From Planctomycetota bacterium (lineage in GTDB: Bacteria; Planctomycetota; Phycisphaerae; Sedimentisphaerales; Anaerohalosphaeraceae), in NCBI GenBank assembly GCA_012519365.1, contig JAAYQH010000495.1, positions 1-6,441 of the forward strand: a DNA stretch of 6,441 nucleotides. Direction: 5' to 3'. The notes beneath the pieces are model-generated. The model searched no databases. It had not been told where the DNA came from and saw only the letters and a program-made list of their open reading frames with translations. Positions within the stretch are counted from its first letter, which is position 1. The number at the start of each line of letters is the position of its first letter. The position numbers and the translations under genes are program-made. Shown here one piece after another: positions 1 through 6,441 of the stretch.

Positions 1-841
1 CTTTCAATTCCGGAAACTCCATCAGCACGTCGGTCATTTCGTTGCCGCGTTCGCCGCAGCCGATATAGACTACGATATCGGCGTCCACCCACTTGGCCAA
101 CTGGTGCTGCACCACCGTCTTGCCGGTGCCGAACGGGCCGGGCACACAGGCCGTACCGCCCCGGGCAATCGGGAAAAACGCGTCAATCACCCGCTGACCG
201 GTAATCAGCACACTGTTGGGATTGAGCCGCTGCTTGTTCATACGCGGCCGGCGGACAGGCCACTTTTGCAGCATCTTCAGCTCGCTCTTTTTGCCGTCCG
301 CTCCGACGACCGTGCCAATGACCTCGTCGATGGTAAACTCCCCGGCACGCAGCCCCTCGAGCTTGCCCGACACCCCCGCCGGCACCATAATCTTATGCAG
401 CACAAGCGACGATTCCTGAACCTGACCGATGATATCGCCGGGCTGAACCTCCGCCCCGTTGTCCACTGTCGGCTCAAAGGCCCATTTTGTTTCGCGTTTC
501 AGGCCGGGAATATCACTGCCGCGCTGAATAAAACTGCCCTGCTGCTCAACCAGGGCCTCCAGCGGACGCTGAATGCCGTCGTAAATACTGGAGATCAACC
601 CCGGCCCCAGTTCCACGCTCAGCGGAGCGCCGGTGTTGCGTACCTCTTCACCCGGGCCGATACCCGACGTGTCCTCGTACACCTGAATACTGGCGCGGTC
701 GCCGTGCAGTTCCACGATTTCACCGATCAGGTTTTCACCGCCCACACGCACCACGTCGTACATTCGGGCGCCGACCATCCCTTCGGCAACGACCACCGGG
801 CCGGCCACCTTGATGATTTTGCCTGTTTTGATTTCCGCCAT
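1..841 (-). CDS. ntpA: V/A-type ATPase catalytic subunit A (N-terminal part, cut by window edge)
   Basis: Catalytic subunit of the V/A-type ATPase head; three copies alternate with B and hydrolyse or make ATP at the A-B interfaces. I translated 280 codons from ATG at 841; the frame is open to the window edge, and about half of a usual subunit of roughly 580-600 residues is present. Residues 1-70 form the N-terminal beta-barrel (starting [18 protein letters not shown]). Residues about 110-190 are the insertion that separates V-type A from F1-beta. The Walker A P-loop GPFGTGKT lies at 235-242 (Lys241, Thr242), followed by VVQHQLAKW. The GCGERGNE motif at 261-268 carries the Glu264 expected to activate water. 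An AAAGG ribosome site at 849-853 sits 7 nt before the start. It lies 74 bp after subunit F; B and D should follow outside the window. The identification is secure; only the C-terminal half is unseen. Confidence 0.97.
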   Translation of the reverse strand, partial: MAEIKTGKIIKVAGPVVVAEGMVGARMYDVVRVGGENLIGEIVELHGDRASIQVYEDTSGIGPGEEVRNTGAPLSVELGPGLISSIYDGIQRPLEALVEQQGSFIQRGSDIPGLKRETKWAFEPTVDNGAEVQPGDIIGQVQESSLVLHKIMVPAGVSGKLEGLRAGEFTIDEVIGTVVGADGKKSELKMLQKWPVRRPRMNKQRLNPNSVLITGQRVIDAFFPIARGGTACVPGPFGTGKTVVQHQLAKWVDADIVVYIGCGERGNEMTDVLMEFPELK

Positions 842-915
842 CGTCAAACCTTTATGCCTAATCTCATCGTTATAAACAACTCTCGCACACGCTTAAAATT
901 CCCCCCGTCTTCCCG

Positions 916-1236
916 TCACCCCTTCAAAATATTGATCCCCGTGGCCATCTTCAGCATCTTCCCAAGCGACTCCGTGGCAATCCCCGACGGCTCTTCCGTA
1001 AACGGCACCACCACCACACACGGCGTGGCATGACGCTGCACATCCTCAAACACCGGCTGTGCCGCACGGGCCATCGTCTCCGATACCACCACCAGCGCAT
1101 ACCGCTGTTTGAGAATCGTCCGCGCCGCCTCGGCCACCTTATCCGGCACCGGTTCGGTCGCAAAGGTATCCAACCCCAGCGCCGCAAACGGCATCACAAA
1201 ATCGCCGCTGCCCAATACCGCCACTTTGCCTTCCAT
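916..1236 (-). CDS. atpF: V/A-type ATPase central-stalk subunit F
   Basis: Small central-stalk subunit that binds subunit D in the rotor shaft and modulates ATPase activity (called NtpG in Enterococcus hirae; not the F-type b subunit that shares the symbol atpF). The product has 106 residues, the usual length of the ATP-synt_F family. It has the family's alternating alpha/beta (Rossmann-like) pattern: strand VAVLGSGDF near the N-terminus, the FAALGLDTFA segment at 17-26 in the place of the family's glycine-rich GF-x-LAG region, strand ALVVVSE at about 47-53, and strand TPCVVVVPF near residues 71-79. ATG at 1236 is supported by an AGGA ribosome site at 1245-1248, 8 nt upstream. The position between C and A is the standard one. 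The sequence is short and divergent, so the call rests on fold pattern, length and operon position together. Confidence 0.93.
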   Translation of the reverse strand: MEGKVAVLGSGDFVMPFAALGLDTFATEPVPDKVAEAARTILKQRYALVVVSETMARAAQPVFEDVQRHATPCVVVVPFTEEPSGIATESLGKMLKMATGINILKG

Positions 1237-1257
1237 ATCAAGCGTCCTAATAAAATC

Positions 1258-1291
1258 ACAAAAATAAAAAAGCAGACAGCCCTTCAGGCCG
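1258..1291 (-). terminator. possible weak terminator or attenuator between C and F
   Basis: Read on the minus strand, a 5-bp stem (CGGCC/GGCTG with one G-U pair, arms 1287-1291 and 1277-1281) closes a 5-nt loop. After 5 further bases comes a T-rich tract of six T, an A and five T (1271-1260). It lies in the 96-bp C-F spacer, ahead of the ribosome site of F. The stem is short and set back from the T tract, so full termination is unlikely. It could partly reduce readthrough or mark an RNA processing site, or it could be chance in an AT-rich spacer. Confidence 0.25.
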
Positions 1292-1332
1292 AACTTTCTT
1301 CGTTTTGACTTGTCACCTTTGTGTATTTATCC

Positions 1333-2379
1333 TTATGACATCCAGTAACTCAGCCAATCCAGCATCAACTTGCTGCTCAGGCCGTTCTTCTTGCCGACCA
1401 GCAGCATCCGCACCGTGCGAATCTCCGCTTCCTTAAGCAGCAGATAGGCAATCACCGGCTGCGGCCCGGCCGTGAGCTGATGCGTCGATTTCAAAAATCC
1501 CATCAAATAGTCATCGCACTTCTGCTCCAGACGCAAAAACGACCCCTCATCTCGAAGGTAGCCAACCCCCTCGTCCAGGATCTCCGCGTACGGCGTCGCG
1601 TAAAACAAAGCCGGTATCGCCTCATAATCAGCATCCAGCCCCTGCACAAATTTCCCCGTCTCGACAAACCCATCGGGGAAAAAGTGTTCCCGTTCATCCC
1701 GCTCGGCCGCTTTCAAACGAAGCATTGTTCGCAGATTATACAAATCTATCCGTATCCGCGCTAAAGACAAATTAAACACGCACCCCACTTCCTGCGCCCG
1801 ACGCACACGCCAGGCCGCCTCAACGCGATCGATGGCGTAGTCAATCTGACGAATATCTTTCTTTTCGTAATAGCCCAGCACGGAAGCCTCGACCGCGTCT
1901 TGAAGATAATCCGGAAAACGCGAATAATCTTCCTGCTCAAAAATCTCCTCAAATTCCTCAGCCGGCACACTGCCTTCATCGCTGTAATCCAGCCCCAACG
2001 GACGCTCGGTTACCACACGCCGCACCGCCAGCCGCATATTGGCAAAATCCTCCCGCGCCCGTAGCAGCACCACGAGTTGCTTGTCGATCATCAGATCGGC
2101 AAACAACGCCCGGACCGCCGAACGCCGTTCCAGCAGCATCGCCTCAAGGGCCGCCGAATCGGACGATCCTTCAATCGCATACTCCGTACCGGAAAGCAAA
2201 TCCGCCGCCGACTCAAACGACTCGGCATTGGCAATATCCAGACACAGGTTCCGCGTCAGCATCTGCGTTGCCAGCACACGCACCTGAGCTGTCGCATAGA
2301 TATACCGCCAGTCTTCCGGCCCGAGCGGAGGATACCGATAAAAATCGATTCCCTGTAATTCCTGTCTGCGCAATGACAC
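1333..2379 (-). CDS. ntpC: V/A-type ATPase subunit C (homologue of eukaryotic subunit d)
   Basis: Funnel-shaped neck subunit that seats the central shaft (D-F) in the proteolipid ring, the counterpart of eukaryotic V-ATPase d (AC39 family). The 348 residues are slightly more than the roughly 320-340 typical of bacterial C. The protein is soluble and mostly helical, as expected for three repeated helical bundles. Recognisable segments are DLYNLRTMLRLK at 212-223 and the C-terminal family signature at 305-334, with KEAEIRTVRMLLVGKKNGL. The recognisable family similarity begins near residue 30, so the first 25 or so residues look like a modest N-terminal extension. The start is GTG at 2379, 17 bp after the stop of E, supported by an AGGA site; no nearer ATG fits the conserved N-terminal helix. 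Dependence on the E transcript is likely given the short gap. Confidence 0.96.
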   Translation of the reverse strand: MSLRRQELQGIDFYRYPPLGPEDWRYIYATAQVRVLATQMLTRNLCLDIANAESFESAADLLSGTEYAIEGSSDSAALEAMLLERRSAVRALFADLMIDKQLVVLLRAREDFANMRLAVRRVVTERPLGLDYSDEGSVPAEEFEEIFEQEDYSRFPDYLQDAVEASVLGYYEKKDIRQIDYAIDRVEAAWRVRRAQEVGCVFNLSLARIRIDLYNLRTMLRLKAAERDEREHFFPDGFVETGKFVQGLDADYEAIPALFYATPYAEILDEGVGYLRDEGSFLRLEQKCDDYLMGFLKSTHQLTAGPQPVIAYLLLKEAEIRTVRMLLVGKKNGLSSKLMLDWLSYWMS

Positions 2380-2381
2380 TG

Positions 2382-2392
2382 TTTTCCGTCCT
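2382..2392 (-). promoter_or_regulatory. ribosome binding site deciding the GTG start of subunit C
   Basis: On the minus strand the E-C spacer reads AGGACGGAAAA just before GTG at 2379. AGGA (2389-2392) lies 9 nt and GGA (2385-2387) 5 nt from the start codon. Either gives acceptable spacing. The next in-frame ATG would remove the first conserved helix, so GTG is preferred. Confidence 0.6.
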
Positions 2393-2396
2393 GGCT

Positions 2397-2987
2397 TTAG
2401 CTAAAAAGTTTTTCCGCGATTTCTAATTCCGTTGCCTCACGAAGCTGCGCGACAAGCACCTCCACCGAGGCGTTGACCTGCACCTTGCCGCGCGACAAAA
2501 TAAACCCGCCCTTGATGTCGGCGCGCGTATCGCTGAGCCGAAGATTGCCCTTGCCGCCATCGCCGAGCTGACGATTGACCTGCTTGATCACATCGGCAGT
2601 AATCCGCGTTTCTTTCGTGCCGATGATCACCTCTTCGTCGCCGGTCTCAACCGCCTTGGTCATCAGTCTGACCATCAGCGTTATATACTGCTCGGCGGGC
2701 AGTTGAACGATCCGATCCTCAACCTGCCGGAACACCTCGTCCAGCAAGTCCGTTTTGGCCTTCAGCATGTCCCGCGCACTTTGCATCCGTGCTGCGGCCA
2801 GCATCCGCTGACGCTTGTCCTCGGCTGCTGCCGCCGCCATCGCCTCGGTTTCCTTCTCAAAGTCCGCCAGCTTGCGGCGCATCTCTTCCTGCGTCGCCTC
2901 GACTTTTGCGCGGGCCTCATCCAGAATCTTTTGAGCCTCTTGACGAGCCTCCGAAAGAATCTTGTCAACTACCTGATCTGCATTCAT
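2397..2987 (-). CDS. ntpE: V/A-type ATPase peripheral-stalk subunit E
   Basis: Peripheral-stalk subunit that pairs with H to form the elastic strut holding the A3B3 head against rotation. The 196 residues match the family (about 185-205). Residues 1 to about 95 are a highly charged, Ala-, Glu- and Lys-rich helix that should form the coiled coil with H. Residues about 96-196 are the globular alpha/beta domain that contacts the head, with the family landmarks GGFIL at 160-164 and VNASVE at 171-176 and a final helix ending LEIAEKLFS. ATG at 2987 follows K by 44 bp; its ribosome site is weak (GGA at 2997-2999, 9 nt upstream). Position between K and C is standard. It resembles F-type b/delta subunits only in the coiled coil; the C-terminal domain and context settle the call. 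Confidence 0.95.
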   Translation of the reverse strand: MNADQVVDKILSEARQEAQKILDEARAKVEATQEEMRRKLADFEKETEAMAAAAAEDKRQRMLAAARMQSARDMLKAKTDLLDEVFRQVEDRIVQLPAEQYITLMVRLMTKAVETGDEEVIIGTKETRITADVIKQVNRQLGDGGKGNLRLSDTRADIKGGFILSRGKVQVNASVEVLVAQLREATELEIAEKLFS

Positions 2988-3031
2988 GGGTCCATATCCG
3001 TAGTTAAGAGGAACGGTTGGCGGGATTGACT

Positions 3032-3532
<501 letters not shown>

Positions 3533-3598
3533 CTAAGACTAAAATAACTCCCTGACGATTGTTCGTTTATGTAAATCCTGTCTGCCGCAAACGCGGTC

Positions 3599-5551
3599 TT
3601 ACTTCTTCAGACTGATATAGCGAAAACTCCGGCGTAACGGGCTGAACGCCATGCCGCTGCCGCTTAAAAACTTGGTAAAAAACTCAACAAACTGAAGACG
3701 CATACTATGCACAAACGCGCTCAGTGCCGAATTGGCAATATTAAACACATGACCGGCCACAAAAATCAACCCGCCCAGCAGCCAGCCGACATACGGCACA
3801 TCCATCGTTTGCAGGGCAATCTCATTGATCGCCATCCCAAAGCCGCCGCTGACCATCCCCAGCGCCATCAGACGGATATAACTCAGAACGTCGCCGATAT
3901 AAAAAACCGTACTGAACAGATTATACATCCCCATTCCGATACGGTTGATCCATCCGCCTTCCCGCTCGCTGAACCCGATAATCATCAGAGCCGGAATCAC
4001 CGCGATGACCGCAAACACCGACCCGAGCCACTGCGGCAAATAGCCCGCTTTGGCCAGTCCGATCACCAGCAGACTGTTAAGCCACACCAGCCAACTGCCG
4101 TGATCATAAATCGCCTCGCGGATATAGCCCCGCCGCCATTTGTGCACAAACGCCACCACTACGCCGGCGATAATCTGGATATACCCCAGCGCCAGCGAAA
4201 GCGTAAAGAAATACATCGGTTTTTCAAGCGGATCAAAGACCAAAATGGCGTTTCGCAGCGCGGTAAGCTGCGGCAGAAATTTCTGCACCGCATCGCCGCA
4301 CCAACTGCCGGTAATCGCCCCAGCGATAATGGTGCCCACAGAGCAAAACAGCATCATCTTCATAAACCGCGTATCGCCTTTGATCTTTCGCAGCAGCCAC
4401 CAAAAAAAGCCCACCATCACAAGCCCGTACGCCGCATCCATCATACACAATCCGAAAAATACCGTAAAAAACGGCGCCAAAAACACCGTCGGATCCACAT
4501 CGGTCGGCGCAGGCATCCCATACAAGCGAGTAATCACCTCAAACGGCTGCACCGGCTCGGCGTTGTCGATTTCAACCGGCGGCTCTTCATCCTGACCGGG
4601 GGCAATCGGCGAAACCGTACACGCCTCAAAAGACGCAACTATCTCTTCCAGCCGCTTGTAATCGTCTTTCTTGACCCACCCTTCAAAAAATATCACATAG
4701 TCGGTCGCCGGAGCGGTCGACTCCGTCGTAAGACGATGATACAGATTCTGATAATGATCAAACAGCACCTGCAATTTCAATTTGTGACCGGCCAGCTCGG
4801 CTGCGCGCTTTTCCAGGGCCGCCCGCTCTTTTTCAATCTCCTCAAGACGCCCTTCAATGCGGGCGATATTCTCCCGGATAGTCCCTTTTAACCCCTCAAA
4901 AGAAACCGTCTCAAATTCCACCGAACGCAGCAACTTCTGCACCTCGCCTGCCTTCTCATGAGGCACCGCGATCAGGCACGCTTCCATATTGTTAACGCTG
5001 GCCACCTTTTCATAAGCGGCACCGACAGCCTGTAGCTGTTCCTGCAATTTTGACAAATGCAAATCCGAAATCAGCCCCACAAACACCGTCACGCTCGACA
5101 ACGTGCCAAGCTCTTCCACCGGCGTCGTCAAGGGCTGCCACGGCTCCAGGCGGACCCGTAACGCACGCAGCGCATCCGCTTCATTGGCCAATTTTTCCAA
5201 TTGACTCTTGACCGTTTCAATGTGGGTCAGTAGCGAAAGCGTTTCTTTCTCGGAAATAATATGCTCATAGGTCTGCGCATCCACTTCAATCCGCGGCGAA
5301 AACAAGCCCCTTTCTTCTTTGCCGGCATACGGCTTGAGAAAATGAATTGCCCGGTCCAGCCGCTCAACCAACTCAGCCAATTCACGAGGCCGTTTGGGCT
5401 CGACCTTCAATTCCGGCCATTCCTTGCTGACCATGGCACGCTCGGCATCCAAAATCTGGACGATGCCGGCCTCTTGCAGCGCAGCAAGCAAATCGGCCGC
5501 CTGGCTGCGATGTGCCACAATCATCACTTTTTGCATTGGGGAAATTGCCAT
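3599..5551 (-). CDS. ntpI: V/A-type ATPase membrane stator subunit I (a-subunit homologue)
   Basis: Membrane stator subunit with the two ion half-channels, homologous to eukaryotic V-ATPase a. Its 650 residues equal the normal bacterial length. Residues 1 to about 340 are the cytoplasmic arm that binds the E-H stalks: an alpha/beta start (MQKVMIVAHRSQAADLL), a long charged helix at about 100-130, the EGRLEEIEKERAALEKRAAEL coiled coil at about 233-253, and a second alpha/beta lobe around 284-310. From about 355 it is membrane, with hydrophobic stretches near 357-388, 398-416, 446-470, 484-503, 508-528, 540-575 and 588-626, consistent with the family's eight helices. Arg560 in LSYIRLMALGM is the essential channel arginine, and Arg618 in HSMRLQFVEF is the second conserved one. 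ATG at 5551 has AGGA at 5559-5562, 7 nt upstream; the next Met (residue 6) lacks a site. It lies between H and K, its contact partners. Confidence 0.97.
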   Translation of the reverse strand: MAISPMQKVMIVAHRSQAADLLAALQEAGIVQILDAERAMVSKEWPELKVEPKRPRELAELVERLDRAIHFLKPYAGKEERGLFSPRIEVDAQTYEHIISEKETLSLLTHIETVKSQLEKLANEADALRALRVRLEPWQPLTTPVEELGTLSSVTVFVGLISDLHLSKLQEQLQAVGAAYEKVASVNNMEACLIAVPHEKAGEVQKLLRSVEFETVSFEGLKGTIRENIARIEGRLEEIEKERAALEKRAAELAGHKLKLQVLFDHYQNLYHRLTTESTAPATDYVIFFEGWVKKDDYKRLEEIVASFEACTVSPIAPGQDEEPPVEIDNAEPVQPFEVITRLYGMPAPTDVDPTVFLAPFFTVFFGLCMMDAAYGLVMVGFFWWLLRKIKGDTRFMKMMLFCSVGTIIAGAITGSWCGDAVQKFLPQLTALRNAILVFDPLEKPMYFFTLSLALGYIQIIAGVVVAFVHKWRRGYIREAIYDHGSWLVWLNSLLVIGLAKAGYLPQWLGSVFAVIAVIPALMIIGFSEREGGWINRIGMGMYNLFSTVFYIGDVLSYIRLMALGMVSGGFGMAINEIALQTMDVPYVGWLLGGLIFVAGHVFNIANSALSAFVHSMRLQFVEFFTKFLSGSGMAFSPLRRSFRYISLKK

Positions 5552-5642
5552 TTACCTGTCCTGAATCACTTTGTTTCGTATCGCGCAGCAACTGAACAGT
5601 TCAAAAACTCAAATGTCGCGCAAACGACAAAAAAACAGCTTC

Positions 5643-5951
5643 TCAAAGCTGCTCAAGCCGCGACAACAGCTCATCTACGCACTTGCCCATCTTCTCTTGA
5701 GCGGCCTTCTTGACCGCCTCGATCTCTGCGCGGCGCTCTTCCAGCAACGCCTGCACCTCTCCTGCGGCCTGTTGCTCGGCCTGAGCAATCGCCGCATCAA
5801 TCGCCTCCTCCCGTTGCTTTTGAGCCTTTCGGAACGCCTCATCATACTCACGACGAGCCTGCTCAACCCTCTCTGCGGCCTCTTTACGTGCTTTTTCAAC
5901 TATCTCTTTGGCCTGATTTTCCGCCTCTTTGATTTGTTTAATCAGTTCCAT
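5643..5951 (-). CDS. atpH: V/A-type ATPase peripheral-stalk subunit H (AhaH / subunit G-like)
   Basis: Small peripheral-stalk subunit that forms a right-handed coiled coil with E (AhaH in archaea, NtpF in Enterococcus hirae; not the F-type delta subunit that shares the symbol atpH). The 102 residues match the usual 100-110. Nearly the whole protein is one charged helix without prolines, rich in Ala, Glu, Lys, Arg and Gln: MELIKQIKEAENQAKEIVEK at the start, then heptad- and hendecad-like spacing to LLSRLEQL. Such a composition alone could fit any coiled coil; the call depends on the ELIKQIKEAE-type N-terminus of the family and on the first place in an H-I-K-E-C-F-A operon. ATG at 5951 has a weak GGAAA site at 5960-5964, 8 nt upstream. 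The stop is 91 bp before subunit I, and it is probably the first gene of the ATPase transcript. Confidence 0.92.
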   Translation of the reverse strand: MELIKQIKEAENQAKEIVEKARKEAAERVEQARREYDEAFRKAQKQREEAIDAAIAQAEQQAAGEVQALLEERRAEIEAVKKAAQEKMGKCVDELLSRLEQL

Positions 5952-5983
5952 CGTATTCGTTTCCGAAAAGCTTAGGTTTTTCC

Positions 5984-6012
5984 ATAAAAAAAGATTGACT
6001 ATCTTTTTTTAT
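5984..6012. repeat. perfect AT-rich inverted repeat upstream of the ATPase operon
   Basis: Twelve-base arms ATAAAAAAAGAT (5984-5995) and ATCTTTTTTTAT (6001-6012) are exact reverse complements around a 5-nt centre TGACT. Each arm has a single G-C pair, so an RNA hairpin would be only moderately stable. It lies 32 bp upstream of the H start and downstream of the candidate promoter, so it would be in the 5' leader. It may be a weak terminator for the kinase gene (the arm itself gives the U tract), a leader hairpin or a protein binding site; the sequence cannot decide. Confidence 0.5.
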
Positions 6013-6059
6013 TGTTACAAAAAGAACATATTCCAAAGAAAACCGAACAAGTCGACGCG

Positions 6060-6087
6060 ATTTTAATGATTTATTGTTCAATCTCAA
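6060..6087 (-). promoter_or_regulatory. candidate sigma-70-type promoter of the ATPase operon
   Basis: On the minus strand, TTGAGA (6087-6082, five of six to TTGACA) and TAAAAT (6065-6060, five of six to TATAAT) are separated by 16 bp. A start of transcription near 6053 would give a leader of about 100 nt before subunit H, containing the inverted repeat at 5984-6012. It lies between the kinase stop and the first ATPase gene, where an operon promoter is expected. AT-rich spacers often yield chance matches, so this is unproven. Confidence 0.4.
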
Positions 6088-6105
6088 GCATTATTCAGCA
6101 GTTTT

Positions 6106-6441
6106 TTATTTTCCCGCCAATTTTTCAATCATTTTTTTCTCTTCCATCGCTTTGATGACCAGCGCCGCAAGGCTGGCCTTTGGAAACACAGAATTGTCAA
6201 AAACAAGGTTAAACGCCGGTTCACGCGGGTTTTGCTGAGCATAATAGGCCCGCAAACGAGCGCGTTCTTTTTCAATACGCTCCAGTTTTTCCGCCGCGGC
6301 CTGACGACTTATCGACTCCCGTTGACACAATCGAGCGATCCGCCATTCTTTGGGCGCCTCTATCCGAAGACTTAACCCATTGGCCACATCCGACGACACG
6401 GCCGCCCCGCCACGACCAATGATGATACAGTAGCCGTTAAA
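6106..6441 (-). CDS. cytidylate kinase-like family protein (C-terminal part, cut by window edge)
   Basis: The frame is open to the window edge; 111 C-terminal residues are seen. A GTG at 6399 would give a 97-residue ORF, but the coding frame clearly continues upstream through FNGYCIIIGRGGAAVSS, so it is not the start. The visible part fits the cytidylate kinase-like family (Cytidylate_kin2): the IIIGRGG strand-loop (residues 6-12 of the visible part), the LSLRIEAPKEWRIARL segment, a lid-like RESISRQAAAEKLERIEKERARLRAYY helix-turn-helix region with its Glu-Arg-Ala-Arg cluster, then FNLVFDNSVF followed by a final helix, as in that family. The N-terminal P-loop is outside the window, so activity cannot be judged. 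Members are often annotated only by family, and the substrate is uncertain. It is 154 bp upstream of the ATPase genes, probably a separate unit. Confidence 0.8.
   Translation of the reverse strand, partial: FNGYCIIIGRGGAAVSSDVANGLSLRIEAPKEWRIARLCQRESISRQAAAEKLERIEKERARLRAYYAQQNPREPAFNLVFDNSVFPKASLAALVIKAMEEKKMIEKLAGK

Noticed and set aside
104..1033. 309-codon open frame on the plus strand
   Set aside because: It lies antisense to subunits A and F, which have clear family motifs; its product is of low complexity with no recognisable domain, and it ignores the real gene boundaries.
2984..2995. Three-codon ORF (Met-Asp-Pro-stop) whose TGA overlaps the ATG of subunit E
   Set aside because: It could in principle couple translation, but it has no properly spaced ribosome site of its own and such short frames arise often by chance.
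3585..3596. Small hairpin CCGC/GCGG just after the stop of subunit I, sharing CGCAAACG with 5619-5626 after subunit H
   Set aside because: The stem is only 4 bp with no T tract, and the same octamer also occurs inside coding sequence (for example 1183-1190, 3219-3226 and 6251-6258), so it looks like common sequence rather than a signal.
3707..4891. 394-codon open frame on the plus strand
   Set aside because: It is antisense to the well-supported subunit I; the product is rich in His, Arg, Pro and Gln, typical of reverse reading of a membrane-protein gene.
5593..5603. Palindrome TGAAC-A-GTTCA in the H-I spacer as a possible operator
   Set aside because: Short 5-base arms inside an operon, no second copy and no promoter nearby; chance is enough to explain it.
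5614..5635. Hairpin TGTCG/CGACA next to a run of A in the H-I spacer as a terminator
   Set aside because: On the minus strand the T run precedes the stem rather than following it, and on the plus strand the run is A, so neither orientation gives an intrinsic terminator.
6106..6399. A complete 97-residue gene starting at GTG 6399
   Set aside because: The frame stays open upstream to the window edge and reads IIIGRGG, which continues the kinase-like fold, so GTG 6399 is an internal valine codon.

Overview
The window holds most of a bacterial V/A-type (rotary) ATPase operon, all on the minus strand, so transcription runs from high to low coordinates. In that order it contains: the 3' end of a cytidylate-kinase-like gene (6441-6106, cut by the window edge); a 154-bp AT-rich spacer (5952-6105) with a candidate promoter and a perfect AT-only inverted repeat; the peripheral-stalk subunit H (5951-5643); the membrane stator subunit I (5551-3599); the rotor-ring proteolipid K (3517-3032); the peripheral-stalk subunit E (2987-2397); the neck subunit C (2379-1333); the central-stalk subunit F (1236-916); and the N-terminal 280 codons of the catalytic subunit A (841-1, cut by the other edge). 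Subunits B and D are expected just beyond coordinate 1.

The order H-I-K-E-C-F-A matches the Enterococcus hirae ntpFIKECGABD operon and the archaeal aha operons. The products would assemble one machine. A (with B, not seen) forms the ATP-hydrolysing head, F (with D, not seen) the central shaft, C couples the shaft to the K ring, and two or more E-H coiled-coil stalks hold the head to I. I carries the ion half-channels beside the K ring. K keeps every side chain that coordinates Na+ in the E. hirae ring (Leu57, Thr60, Gln61, Gln108, Glu138, plus Tyr64), so the best reading is a Na+-translocating ATPase.

The organism is a bacterium of moderate GC content by eye, with AT-rich spacers and AGGA/AAAGG-type ribosome binding sites. 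V-type ATPases of this layout are common in anaerobic and fermentative bacteria, but the sequence does not let me name a phylum. All genes appear intact and share the same base composition. I see no mobile element, CRISPR array, tRNA or rRNA. The genes are separated by 17-96 bp rather than overlapping. The longest stretch without a gene is the 154-bp spacer. I found no previously undescribed system; the most interesting points are the Na+ signature, the promoter and palindrome ahead of the operon, and a possible weak attenuator between C and F.
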